Assembly (NCBI GenBank): GCA_947469815.1
Contig: CANIRI010000004.1
Location: forward strand, 1 to 23,165
Direction: 5' to 3'
DNA from: Comamonadaceae bacterium
GTDB lineage: Bacteria > Pseudomonadota > Gammaproteobacteria > Burkholderiales > Burkholderiaceae_C
DNA: 23,165 nucleotides
Part shown: in pieces, positions 6,500 through 13,618 of the stretch
Position numbering within the stretch: the first letter of the stretch is position 1
Layout: the number at the start of each line of letters is the position of its first letter
Position numbers and translations under genes: made by a program
The notes under the pieces: model-generated
Told to the model about the DNA's origin: nothing
The model's database searches: none
What the model saw: the letters and a program-made list of their open reading frames with translations, nothing else

Positions 6500-7882
6500 A
6501 TGGCAGACGCAGCTCCATCGTCTGCGATTGAGTCAGCCCGGCCGGGGTCGCCGCCGGGACGGCAGAAATGGCTGGCTGCGGTGTGCACTTTGGCGCTTGT
6601 GGCGCTGCTGCATTGGTGGACTCTGGGTGAGATCGCCGCGCTGATCGGGCCGCTCGGTGACCCGGAGCAATCTCCTTCCGACATCACCAGCCCGATACTG
6701 ACCCGCACCATTACTCTGCCTGTTGAGACGTCTGCGGTCGCGTCGCCTGCGCCCCCCGCTGCACCGGTCCCGCGACCCCTTGAGTCGCCAGCGCCAGCGA
6801 CTGAGATGCAAGCTGCGACAAGTCCAGCGCCCGCTTTGGAGGCGGTCTCCGTGCCCGCACCAGTGCCCGTGGCCCAAGAACCTCCATCGGAGCCCCCGCA
6901 GCCGCTGGAGCCCCCCGCACCGGTGGCGATGCCCCTCGCGGCCGCGTCGGCACCTGCGGCCCCACCCGCGCCGGAGGAAAAAGTCGCTGTGGCCCCCGTG
7001 CCAATCCCGTTGCCAGCTCCAGCGCCCAAGCCAGAAGCCGAGCCAACGCCCGGTGTCCCCCCTGCGCCGCCAGCGCCCGCACCCCTACCCCTACCCGACG
7101 CAAAAGCCCCCGAGCAGCCAGTCCCCGCGCCCAAAGTCCAGCCTGAGCCCGCCCCTGCGATTCCAGTTGCACCGCCTACACCTGCACCGACATCGGCAGC
7201 AGCTTCGGTGCCAGCGTTCGCGCCCCCAAGCCGCCCCCTGCTGTGGCCGGGCTCCAAGGTGTTGGCCTACCAATTGGAGATCAACTCTTTCCCGCTCCCC
7301 GCGCGCGCCGAGTTGCGCTGGCGGCATGACGGTGCGCAGTACGAAGCCAGCCTGGCTTTGCAGTCATTGATCTCGGTGACACGCAGCAGCAAGGGCGCGA
7401 TCACGCCACAGGGTTTGGAGCCGCTGCGCTACGGTGAAAAAATCACCGCGCGCGGTGAAAGTGCGGTCCATTTTCAGCGTGACAAAGGCATCGTCAGTTT
7501 CAGCAACAACAAGCCCAATGCCGTGCTGCTGGCCGGCATGCAAGACGAGGTCAGCGTGTTTTTTCAGGTGGCCGCCATGTTGGGTGGCAGCCCGCAACAC
7601 TTTGTGCCTGGCACCGAAATACCCCTGCAAACCGCTGAAAGCCGCGCTGTGCGGACTATGGTGTTTGTGGTCGGGAAAACTGAGCTTATGGATTTGCCAG
7701 GGGGGCGGGTGCCAACCATTTATTTGAGCCACACCGAGCCCCCTGCGTTTGAGGGGGCGCGCAGCTCCAAAGGCGAGATCTGGGCTGCCCCGGGATTGGA
7801 CTATTTGCCGGTGCGCATCCGCATCACCGAGCCGTCCGGCACCACCTATGACCTGCGCTGGTCCCAGACCTTGGCCCCGTAA
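6500..7882 (+). CDS. Proline-rich membrane-anchored DUF3108 protein
   Basis: A 460-residue protein with a TonB-like layout: a short cytoplasmic N-terminus, one transmembrane helix (about 24-40, WLAAVCTLALVALLHWW), a very Pro/Ala-rich stretch (about 55-245, many PAP/APVP units) and a globular C-terminal DUF3108 domain (about 250-460). The domain begins WPGSKVLAYQLEINS, has the repeated YGEKITARGE and FSNNKPNA strands, and ends YLPVRIRITEPSGTTYDLRWSQ. DUF3108 has no proven role; related proteins are periplasmic beta-rich proteins. The proline-rich part would span the periplasm. GCAGGG just before the ATG can serve as a weak Shine-Dalgarno. It is divergent from the copper set and upstream of the DUF3567 gene. 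Confidence 0.85.
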   Translation: MADAAPSSAIESARPGSPPGRQKWLAAVCTLALVALLHWWTLGEIAALIGPLGDPEQSPSDITSPILTRTITLPVETSAVASPAPPAAPVPRPLESPAPATEMQAATSPAPALEAVSVPAPVPVAQEPPSEPPQPLEPPAPVAMPLAAASAPAAPPAPEEKVAVAPVPIPLPAPAPKPEAEPTPGVPPAPPAPAPLPLPDAKAPEQPVPAPKVQPEPAPAIPVAPPTPAPTSAAASVPAFAPPSRPLLWPGSKVLAYQLEINSFPLPARAELRWRHDGAQYEASLALQSLISVTRSSKGAITPQGLEPLRYGEKITARGESAVHFQRDKGIVSFSNNKPNAVLLAGMQDEVSVFFQVAAMLGGSPQHFVPGTEIPLQTAESRAVRTMVFVVGKTELMDLPGGRVPTIYLSHTEPPAFEGARSSKGEIWAAPGLDYLPVRIRITEPSGTTYDLRWSQTLAP

Positions 7883-7907
7883 CCGGCGGGCACCGCCCTT
7901 TTGCCGC

Positions 7908-7920
7908 TAAGATGTTGCTA
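7908..7920 (+). promoter_or_regulatory. -10-like hexamer at leaderless spacing, DUF3567 gene
   Basis: TAAGAT (7908-7913) followed by six bases and the ATG at 7920. There is no Shine-Dalgarno in the gap and no convincing -35 box, so this rests on the -10 and its spacing, which recur at other genes in the window. Confidence 0.3.
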
Positions 7921-8261
7921 TGAACCTGCTGTACGACTCGGAAACCTTCACTGTCACCCACATGCTGGCCAATATGCAGGGCTCTTCCGAGGGGGAAGTC
8001 CGAATCGGCGGCCCCAGCGACACGGTTCTCAGCCCTGAGACATCCGAACGCTTCCCAGCGGGCATTCCCACACTGGCGCGCCACGGTTTTGAGATCGTGG
8101 ACAAGCGCTCAGGCAAAGAGGTGTATCTCGACGGCTCATGGGCCGAGTTGTTTCAACAGCACATCATGGCCTGGCAGGTGAACACCCCCACGCAGGACGA
8201 AGTGGAAGAAACTCTGTCGCAGTACGCCGAACTGGCGCAAAACCCGGTCGTTGCGCACTAA
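7920..8261 (+). CDS. DUF3567 family protein
   Basis: A 113-residue soluble protein belonging to the betaproteobacterial DUF3567 family of unknown function. The recognisable family core is GFEIVDKRSGKEVYLDG followed by a helix (AELFQQHI), then PTQDEVEETLSQYAEL and the terminal NPVVAH. The N-terminal MNLLYDSETFTVTHM strand is also typical. A Gly/Ser/Pro-rich stretch (about 20-50) between strand and core looks like a variable loop. No signal peptide or membrane helix is seen. It begins 37 bases after the DUF3108 gene and converges with psd, with six bases between stop codons. The family is largely restricted to Burkholderiales, which supports the taxonomic call. Confidence 0.8.
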   Translation: MNLLYDSETFTVTHMLANMQGSSEGEVRIGGPSDTVLSPETSERFPAGIPTLARHGFEIVDKRSGKEVYLDGSWAELFQQHIMAWQVNTPTQDEVEETLSQYAELAQNPVVAH

Positions 8262-8276
8262 AAGCCCTCAGGGCTT
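8262..8276 (-). terminator. Hairpin over the psd stop codon
   Basis: AAGCCC (8262-8267), loop TCA, GGGCTT (8271-8276): a perfect six-pair stem whose loop is the psd stop codon. Read on the minus strand, the stem is followed by TTAG, giving four T residues counting the stem end, so it could be a short intrinsic terminator for psd. It also lies directly after the DUF3567 stop and may act in both directions. Confidence 0.45.
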
Positions 8277-9131
8277 GACGGCTAACTGCCCCATCTCCTG
8301 CCCCATTCTCACGGGGCTTGCCGCGCCCCACGCGGGGTTGAACCCCATAGTCCCGGGTGGCCATAGCAACACCACGGTAGACCCCAGTAAAAAGCGGCCC
8401 ATCTCTGCGCCCTGACGCAAAAACGGGGCCGGCGCGTCCTCGCTTCCGTAGTGCCATGTGCTTACCTGCGGGCGACGCGGCGGGTTGACAAACCCGTGCC
8501 ACACCGTGGCCATGCTGCCCACAATCGTCGCCCCCACCAGCACCAGGACCATGGGGCCGTGCGGCGTTGCGAAATGGCAGACCACCCGCTCGTTGCGCGC
8601 AAACAAGCCCGGCACGCCGCGCGCCGTGGTCGGGTTCACCGAGAACAAATCACCCGGCACATAGACCATGCGCTGCAGCCTTCCGTCGCAAGGCATGTGG
8701 ATGCGGTGGTAGTCGCGCGGGCTGAGGTAGATCGTCGCAAAGCTGCCGCCATGGAACTGCGCCGCAGCTTCCTTGTCGCCCGCCAGCAATGCGGCGCAGG
8801 TGTAGCTGTGGCCTTTGGCCTGGAAGATCCGGTCACCATCAATCGCCCCGAGCTGGCTGATGGCGCCGTCCACCGGGCAGACAAAGTCGGCCGCTGCCAG
8901 CGGGCGGGCATCGGCGCGCAGGGCGCGGGTGAAAAAAGCGTTGAAGCTGGGGTAGGCGCCGATGTCCGGCTCGGCGGCCTCAGCCATGTTGACGTTGTAG
9001 CGGCCGACGAACCAGGCGATCAGGCGGGTGGTGTAGCCGCCCCACTGGCGCGTGGCAACCCAGCCGGCAAAGGCGGTCAGGGCTTTTTGGGGCAAAAGGT
9101 ACTGGGGCAGGACGGCCAAACGATCAGACAC
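8268..9131 (-). CDS. psd: Phosphatidylserine decarboxylase proenzyme
   Basis: Pyruvoyl-dependent enzyme, 287 residues, that makes phosphatidylethanolamine from phosphatidylserine at the inner membrane. The self-cleavage motif LGST is at 249-252 (cleavage G250/S251 to form the pyruvoyl group). The catalytic triad partners are visible as D88 in PVDGAIS and H142 in SPRDYHRIHMP. The N-terminus (LPQYLLPQKALTAFAGW) is typical of proteobacterial Psd. The GTG start at 9131 is chosen because TGGAG lies six bases upstream and homology begins there; an in-frame upstream reading to 9266 would run through the divergent LysR start. The gene is single, divergent from the LysR gene, with a possible terminator inside its last codons. 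Confidence 0.95.
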   Translation of the reverse strand: MSDRLAVLPQYLLPQKALTAFAGWVATRQWGGYTTRLIAWFVGRYNVNMAEAAEPDIGAYPSFNAFFTRALRADARPLAAADFVCPVDGAISQLGAIDGDRIFQAKGHSYTCAALLAGDKEAAAQFHGGSFATIYLSPRDYHRIHMPCDGRLQRMVYVPGDLFSVNPTTARGVPGLFARNERVVCHFATPHGPMVLVLVGATIVGSMATVWHGFVNPPRRPQVSTWHYGSEDAPAPFLRQGAEMGRFLLGSTVVLLWPPGTMGFNPAWGAASPVRMGQEMGQLAVKP

Positions 9132-9244
9132 GGAAGCTCCAGCAAGGGGGTGGTCTCGGCGCGAAACGCTGGCCGGTACAGCCGCGCCCTTAGGCCACGG
9201 TAAGGGCCGCGAATTATAGTGAGCGGTGTTTGAAAGGCCGCCCT

Positions 9245-10132
9245 GTGAGTATTGCCCGCATTCCACCCATTCAATGCCTCTTGACTTTCGAGGCGCTGGC
9301 GCGTTTGCGCAGCGTCACGCAGGCCTCTGAAGAGCTGTGCGTCACCCCCAGCGCGGTGAGCCACCGGGCGCGCCAGTTGGAGCAGATCATCGGCACCAAG
9401 CTCTTCGGCCGCGCGGATTTTTCACTCACCACCGAAGGCAGCGAATACCTGGCTTACGTGCGTGAGGGGCTGGCGATTTTGCAAAAGTTCCCCAACGTCG
9501 GTGCCGCGCCTGGCAAGCGCAAATTGCGTCTGGCGGCGACCCCGACGTTTGCGCGCTCGGTCGTGATTCCGCGTTTGCGTGAATTCACCGAGGCCTATCC
9601 CGAGATCGACGTCACCATGCAGGTCTCGATTCCCTTGCTCGACGTGATTGCCGAAGACGCCGATCTCATGGTGCGCTTTGGCGCTGGCCGCTACGCCGAC
9701 TTGGAACATGTGTGCATCACCCACGATGTGGTCACCCCCATGGCATCGCCTGAGTTTGTGCGCCAGTACGGGCCCTTTGAGACCCCGCAGAGCATCCACC
9801 ACCAGCCGCTGCTGCGCAGCCCGCTGGAGCCCTGGCGCACCTGGTTTGCCGCCATGCAGCTCGATTGGCCCGAGCCCACCGAAGGCTCGCAGTTCAACGA
9901 TATCGGCCTGATGTGCGACGCCGCCGCCGCCGGCATGGGCATCGCGCTGGTGCGCCACAAGCTGGGCGCGCCCTGGCTCAACAGCGGCACTTTGGTGCCC
10001 CTGGGCAACAGCGCCGCTTTCACCACTCCAGTGGTCAGCCCGCACGCCCACTATTTGTGCTGGCGCACCGGCACGCTGGACCGCTGGGAATGCGCGGCTT
10101 TTGCCGAATGGCTCAAACAAGTCGGGGCCTGA
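9245..10132 (+). CDS. LysR-family transcriptional regulator, GcvA type
   Basis: A 295-residue DNA-binding regulator. The N-terminal winged helix-turn-helix covers about residues 1-62: PPIQCLLTFEALARLRSVTQ, then ASEELCVTPSAVSHRARQLE and LFGR. The rest is the periplasmic-binding-like effector domain (about 88-290; RKLRLAATPTFARSVVIPRL onward). The pattern is closest to the GcvA subgroup, judged by the SAVSHRARQLE helix and the LMVRFGAGRYADLE segment. The GTG at 9245 is preferred because GAAAGG stands eight bases upstream; a TTG at 9230 is an alternative. A TATAGT (9215-9220) may be its -10. It is divergent from psd and 61 bases upstream of the GlcD-like gene, which it may control; the effector is unknown. 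Confidence 0.88.
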   Translation: MSIARIPPIQCLLTFEALARLRSVTQASEELCVTPSAVSHRARQLEQIIGTKLFGRADFSLTTEGSEYLAYVREGLAILQKFPNVGAAPGKRKLRLAATPTFARSVVIPRLREFTEAYPEIDVTMQVSIPLLDVIAEDADLMVRFGAGRYADLEHVCITHDVVTPMASPEFVRQYGPFETPQSIHHQPLLRSPLEPWRTWFAAMQLDWPEPTEGSQFNDIGLMCDAAAAGMGIALVRHKLGAPWLNSGTLVPLGNSAAFTTPVVSPHAHYLCWRTGTLDRWECAAFAEWLKQVGA

Positions 10133-10181
10133 TTTCACGCGTGGCTTCAAGAATCTTCACCCCAAGCGCCCTGCCAGCCCC

Positions 10182-10194
10182 TACAGTCCAAGCA
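10182..10194 (+). promoter_or_regulatory. -10-like hexamer at leaderless spacing, glcD
   Basis: TACAGT (10182-10187), six bases, then the ATG at 10194. No Shine-Dalgarno is present in the preceding bases and no good -35 is visible. Confidence 0.3.
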
Positions 10195-11714
10195 TGAACG
10201 CGCCCCAATCCCTTTTCTCGCACGAATTGTTGCAAGCCTCCGAGGCCCAGGCCCTGAAAAACCTGCAGGCCCGGGTGGTCGCGGCTCTCTCGGTGGATTT
10301 GCCCGCGCATGCTTTGCTGTACCAGACGGAAGACACCGTGCCCTACGAGTGCGACGGCCTCACCGCCTACCGCCAGCGCCCGCTGCTGGTGGCCCTGCCC
10401 GAGACTGAGGCGCAAGTGCAGGCGGTTTTGCGCATCTGCCACGCGCTGGGCGTGCCGGTGGTGGCGCGCGGCGCTGGCACCGGCTTGTCCGGCGGTGCCA
10501 TGCCCAACCCCGGCGGCGTCACCCTGAGTCTGGCCAAGTTCAACAAAATTCTGGCGATGGACCCGGTCAGCCGCACCGCGCGGGTGCAGTGCGGCGTGCG
10601 CAACCTGGCTATCAGCGAAGCCGCTGCGCCGCTGGGCCTGTATTACGCGCCCGACCCCAGCAGTCAGATCGCCTGCACCATCGGCGGCAACGTGGCCGAG
10701 AACTCCGGCGGCGTGCACTGCCTCAAATACGGCCTGACCTTGCACAACGTGCTGCGCGTGCGCGGCTTCAGCGCCGAGGGCGAGCCGCTCGAATTCGGCA
10801 GCGCCGCTTTGGACGCGCCCGGCTATGACTTGCTCAGCCTGGTGATCGGCAGCGAAGGCATGCTCGCGGTGACGATTGAAGTCACCGTCAAGCTGGTGCC
10901 CAAGCCGCAGATCGCGCGCTGCATCATGGCCAGCTTTGACGACATGCGCAAAGCCGGTGACGCGGTAGCTGCGGTCATTGCCGCCGGCATCATCCCGGCC
11001 GGCCTCGAGATGATGGACAAGCCCATGATCGCCGCCGTGGAAGACTTCGTCCACGCCGGTTACGACCTGAGCGCGGAGGCGATATTGCTCTGCGAGAGCG
11101 ACGGCACGCTGGAGGAGGTGGAGGAAGAAATCGGCCGCATGAGCGAAGTCCTGCGCGGCCACGGCGCCACTGCCATTGCGGTCAGCCGCGACGAAGCCGA
11201 ACGCCTGCGTTTTTGGAGCGGGCGCAAAAACGCGTTTCCGGCAAGCGGCCGCATCAGCCCCGATTACATGTGCATGGACAGCACCATCCCGCGCAAGCGC
11301 CTGGCCGATATGTTGCTCGCCATCGGCGAGATGGAAAAAAAGTACGGCCTGCGCTGCGCCAACGTCTTCCACGCGGGTGACGGTAATTTGCACCCCCTCA
11401 TTCTTTTCGACGCGAGTGACCCGGACCAGTTGCACAGGTGCGAACTGTTTGGCGCTGACATCCTGGAAACCAGCGTCGCCATGGGTGGCACCGTGACCGG
11501 CGAACACGGCGTGGGTGTGGAAAAACTCAATAGCATGTGCGTGCAGTTTTCTGCTGCCGAAAACGAGCAGATGTTCGGCGTGAAACGCGCCTTTGACCCG
11601 GCCGGTTTGCTCAACCCCGGCAAGGTCATTCCCACGCTGCACCGCTGCGCGGAGTACGGCAAGATGCTGGTGCGCGCCGGGGCGATCAAGCATCCGGATT
11701 TGCCGCGGTTTTAA
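10194..11714 (+). CDS. glcD: FAD-linked oxidase, glycolate oxidase subunit GlcD-like
   Basis: A 506-residue FAD-dependent 2-hydroxyacid dehydrogenase of the GlcD/D-lactate dehydrogenase type. The FAD-binding PCMH motif VARGAGTGLSGGAMPNPGG covers residues 90-108, with SSQIACTIGGNVAENSGG further on. The C-terminal FAD-oxidase domain contains FHAGDGNLHPLI (His and Asn contact flavin/substrate) and GTVTGEHGVGVEKL, and ends FDPAGLLNPGKVIP. Length fits E. coli GlcD (499). The start at 10194 is chosen because homology begins there; an upstream ATG at 10101 would overlap the LysR gene. Glycolate oxidase normally needs GlcE and GlcF encoded next to glcD. Neither is here: the next gene is an unrelated amidase. 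A different 2-hydroxyacid substrate is possible. Confidence 0.88.
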   Translation: MNAPQSLFSHELLQASEAQALKNLQARVVAALSVDLPAHALLYQTEDTVPYECDGLTAYRQRPLLVALPETEAQVQAVLRICHALGVPVVARGAGTGLSGGAMPNPGGVTLSLAKFNKILAMDPVSRTARVQCGVRNLAISEAAAPLGLYYAPDPSSQIACTIGGNVAENSGGVHCLKYGLTLHNVLRVRGFSAEGEPLEFGSAALDAPGYDLLSLVIGSEGMLAVTIEVTVKLVPKPQIARCIMASFDDMRKAGDAVAAVIAAGIIPAGLEMMDKPMIAAVEDFVHAGYDLSAEAILLCESDGTLEEVEEEIGRMSEVLRGHGATAIAVSRDEAERLRFWSGRKNAFPASGRISPDYMCMDSTIPRKRLADMLLAIGEMEKKYGLRCANVFHAGDGNLHPLILFDASDPDQLHRCELFGADILETSVAMGGTVTGEHGVGVEKLNSMCVQFSAAENEQMFGVKRAFDPAGLLNPGKVIPTLHRCAEYGKMLVRAGAIKHPDLPRF

Positions 11715-11798
11715 CCCGCGCAGTACCAGGGCGCTATTTGTGCAGCACTTGGAAAAGGCTGGATAAACGCTCTACTTTTAAAAAAGCCATCAACCCGG
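11715..11798. other. Gene-free stretch after glcD
   Basis: The first part of the 279-bp gap between glcD and the amidase. I see no gene or RNA here. It includes an A-rich run (CTTTTAAAAAAGCC, about 11775-11788) and is where base composition begins to fall. The remaining gap holds the small transcription unit described next and an amidase leader. Confidence 0.4.
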
Positions 11799-11827
11799 TT
11801 GACGCCGCCAAAAGATGCCCATATAGT
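11799..11827 (+). promoter_or_regulatory. Strong sigma-70 promoter
   Basis: -35 TTGACG (11799-11804), spacer of exactly 17 bases, -10 TATAGT (11822-11827). Each box is one base from consensus. The expected start is near A11834. It drives the short unit ending at 11914, and read-through would reach the amidase. Confidence 0.75.
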
Positions 11828-11848
11828 GGGCTCACCCAGTGTGTGCCA

Positions 11849-11875
11849 ATGACGCCGCCACGAGGTAAGGCATAG
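11849..11875 (+). CDS. Possible leader mini-ORF (MTPPRGKA)
   Basis: ATG at 11849 to TAG at 11873-11875, eight codons including a Pro-Pro pair. It starts about 15 bases after the predicted transcription start and stops three bases before the terminator stem, the geometry expected of a translation-coupled attenuator. It has no clear Shine-Dalgarno and could be chance. Confidence 0.2.
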   Translation: MTPPRGKA

Positions 11876-11878
11876 AAG

Positions 11879-11914
11879 CCCCGAACGAGCTACGTCTCGC
11901 GCGGGGTTTTTTTT
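11879..11914 (+). terminator. Intrinsic terminator of the small transcription unit
   Basis: Outer stem CCCCG (11879-11883) with CGGGG (11902-11906), a 2x2 internal loop, inner stem CGAG (11886-11889) with CTCG (11896-11899), loop CTACGT, followed directly by eight T residues (11907-11914). This is the most canonical intrinsic terminator in the window and acts on the plus strand. Confidence 0.85.
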
Positions 11915-11993
11915 CGACTCTCACACTTGGCATAAATAGATTTGACGTTTTCTGGATGTGTGAAATTCCCCATGTTGAAGCAGGAGCTAAAAA

Positions 11994-13571
11994 ATGAACA
12001 TTGATCAACCATCGGCGCTGGAGCAGGCGGCCGTAACACCATTTGATTTGAGCACTCTGACGGTAGAAAAAGTACAAGAGGGCTTTCGAAGCGGCGCCTT
12101 TAATTCTGAAACGCTGGTAAGGGCGTGCCTAGCTCAGATTGGGCAATACAACAGCTACTACAACGCCATCATTTTTATGAATGATGAGGCTATTGCAGTT
12201 GCCCGTTCCATAGACCAACGTCGTTTGGCGGGCGAGGTCCTGGGTCCTCTCGCAGGAGTCCCTGTTGTTGTGAAAGATCCGATGGACATGGTGGGCTTTC
12301 CAACGACTGCCGGCTGGTCATTGCTGCACAGCAAAACCGGTGGGGTGGATCTCATGCCGGAGCGTGATTCTCCAGTGGTTGCGCGCATGCGGGCTGCAGG
12401 CGCTGTCATCCTGGGTAAAACCAATGTGCCGGTTCTCAGTGCGACAGGTACTGACGCGGATAACAGCTGGGCTGGGCCCACGTTAAATGTCGCAAAGGTA
12501 GACAGCGTGCCTGGTGGAAGCAGTGCTGGAACAGCCGCTGCAGTTGCCTCAGGTATGGCCGTGCTGGGTCTTGCTGAAGAGACTGGGGGGTCTATACAAA
12601 ATCCTGCCGCCGCGCAAGATTTGGTCGGCATTAAGCCGACCATGGGCTTAGTTCCAAACGCTGGCGTTATGCCTTTGTCTGGGAATCGGGATGTGGTGGG
12701 TCCTATTGCGCGTTGCGTTCGAGACGCGGCACTTTGCCTCGATGTCCTATCCGGTTATTCAGCCGAAGATCCAAAAACCCTTGCTGGAGTTGGACGTAAG
12801 CCAACCCTTGGATACACATCAAAATTAAATGTCGATGGATTGAAAGGTATCCGGCTAGGGCTTTACGGACCCGGATGGCGCAATCAGCCCCTATCAGCCG
12901 AAACTAAACGTATATATGACCGTGCCGCACAAGAGCTTGAAGCCCAGGGCGCTATTTTGATAGAGGACCCTTTCGCAGGTAGTAATTTTGCAGATTTGAG
13001 ACAGACAACCTTACCTTTGCCGAATTTTGATGCGCGTGGAATGGAGTCGGTTCCTTATGACTTGCAAAAGTACCTGGAGCGACTTGGGCCCAAAGCCGCT
13101 ATCAAAAGTTTTAAAGAGTTTGCAGAGGCAACGGCGAGCGAAGCATGTTTTGGACCGGACGGTGTATTGAGTTTTATGAACACCTTGCCGCAATTCAGAT
13201 CTTGTTTGCAATCGCCAACAAATCCCCCGGATCTTTCAGACTTTATTTCGTTAAAGGAGAGCTACCTCCGCATTTTGGATGAGGTTTTCAATAGCAAGGG
13301 TTTAGACGCCTTGGTTTTCCCACAAATACGAGAAGAGTTACCCCTCATCAATTTAGGACAGACAATCCAAGAAACCACGGTTGGAGAAATCAATATTGCC
13401 GGTATACCAGGCGTGGTGGTGCCCGCTGGTTATTACGAATCAGGATGCCCCTTTAGCCTCATATTCGTAGGCAGACTTTGGAGTGAGGTAGACCTGTTGT
13501 CTTATGCCTATGCCTATGAATCTGCAACGCATCACCGTAAAGTTCCGTTGTTGTCACAATCTAATTCATAG
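11994..13571 (+). CDS. Amidase signature family hydrolase
   Basis: A 525-residue hydrolase of the amidase signature (AS) family with a Ser-cisSer-Lys catalytic triad. The triad is visible: K94 in VVVKDPMD, cis-Ser S177 in PGGSSAG (174-179), and nucleophile S200 in TGGSIQNPAA. The substrate cannot be read from sequence; the nearest pattern is stand-alone amidases rather than the GatA subunit, since no gatB or gatC is near. AGGAG (11982-11986), seven bases before the ATG, is a good Shine-Dalgarno. Base composition is clearly lower than the neighbours: two 60-base samples (12001-12060, 13201-13260) contain 32 and 26 G+C, against 44 in 16381-16440 of recG. Codon use is also less GC-biased, suggesting acquisition by transfer. 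It lies downstream of the terminator at 11914. Confidence 0.9.
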   Translation: MNIDQPSALEQAAVTPFDLSTLTVEKVQEGFRSGAFNSETLVRACLAQIGQYNSYYNAIIFMNDEAIAVARSIDQRRLAGEVLGPLAGVPVVVKDPMDMVGFPTTAGWSLLHSKTGGVDLMPERDSPVVARMRAAGAVILGKTNVPVLSATGTDADNSWAGPTLNVAKVDSVPGGSSAGTAAAVASGMAVLGLAEETGGSIQNPAAAQDLVGIKPTMGLVPNAGVMPLSGNRDVVGPIARCVRDAALCLDVLSGYSAEDPKTLAGVGRKPTLGYTSKLNVDGLKGIRLGLYGPGWRNQPLSAETKRIYDRAAQELEAQGAILIEDPFAGSNFADLRQTTLPLPNFDARGMESVPYDLQKYLERLGPKAAIKSFKEFAEATASEACFGPDGVLSFMNTLPQFRSCLQSPTNPPDLSDFISLKESYLRILDEVFNSKGLDALVFPQIREELPLINLGQTIQETTVGEINIAGIPGVVVPAGYYESGCPFSLIFVGRLWSEVDLLSYAYAYESATHHRKVPLLSQSNS

Positions 13572-13618
13572 AAAAGAAAATTATCAAGAGCTTGGTTTGG
13601 TATTACCCCCGCCCGCCT

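Larger units (their letters stand above)
11834..11914 (+). ncRNA. Putative small RNA or attenuated leader, about 80 nt
   Basis: A complete small transcription unit: the strong promoter just upstream, a body of about 45 bases and an intrinsic terminator. The body has TGCC (11844-11847) able to pair with GGCA (11869-11872), an inner CC-ACGA-GG mini-hairpin (11858-11865) and a GAGGT (11863-11867... within it) resembling a ribosome-binding sequence. It also encodes an eight-codon ORF whose stop lies three bases before the terminator stem. No named family is matched by eye. It could be a free sRNA, or a leader whose termination controls the amidase at 11994. Confidence 0.6.

Noticed and set aside
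6418..7257. A Gly/Ala-rich antisense frame resembling PE-PGRS or collagen-like proteins
   Set aside because: It is the reverse complement of the proline-codon-rich linker of the DUF3108 gene, which forces Gly-rich translation.
10137..10144. CACGCGTG palindrome between the LysR gene and glcD
   Set aside because: An eight-base palindrome is expected by chance in GC-rich DNA, and no second site supports it.
10113..11693. A 526-codon open frame antisense to the GlcD-like gene
   Set aside because: Composition is His/Ala/Gln-rich with no motif, and it mirrors third-position GC bias of the real gene.
11834..11914. Guanidine-II or guanidine-III riboswitch, suggested by the ACGA loop and ACGAGGT
   Set aside because: The mini-hairpin is CC-ACGA-GG with only two or three pairs, a second ACGR hairpin is lacking, and the guanidine-III pseudoknot sequence is not reproduced.
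11715..13618. Insertion sequence or integron at the low-GC island
   Set aside because: No transposase, integrase, terminal inverted repeats or clear target-site duplication could be found.
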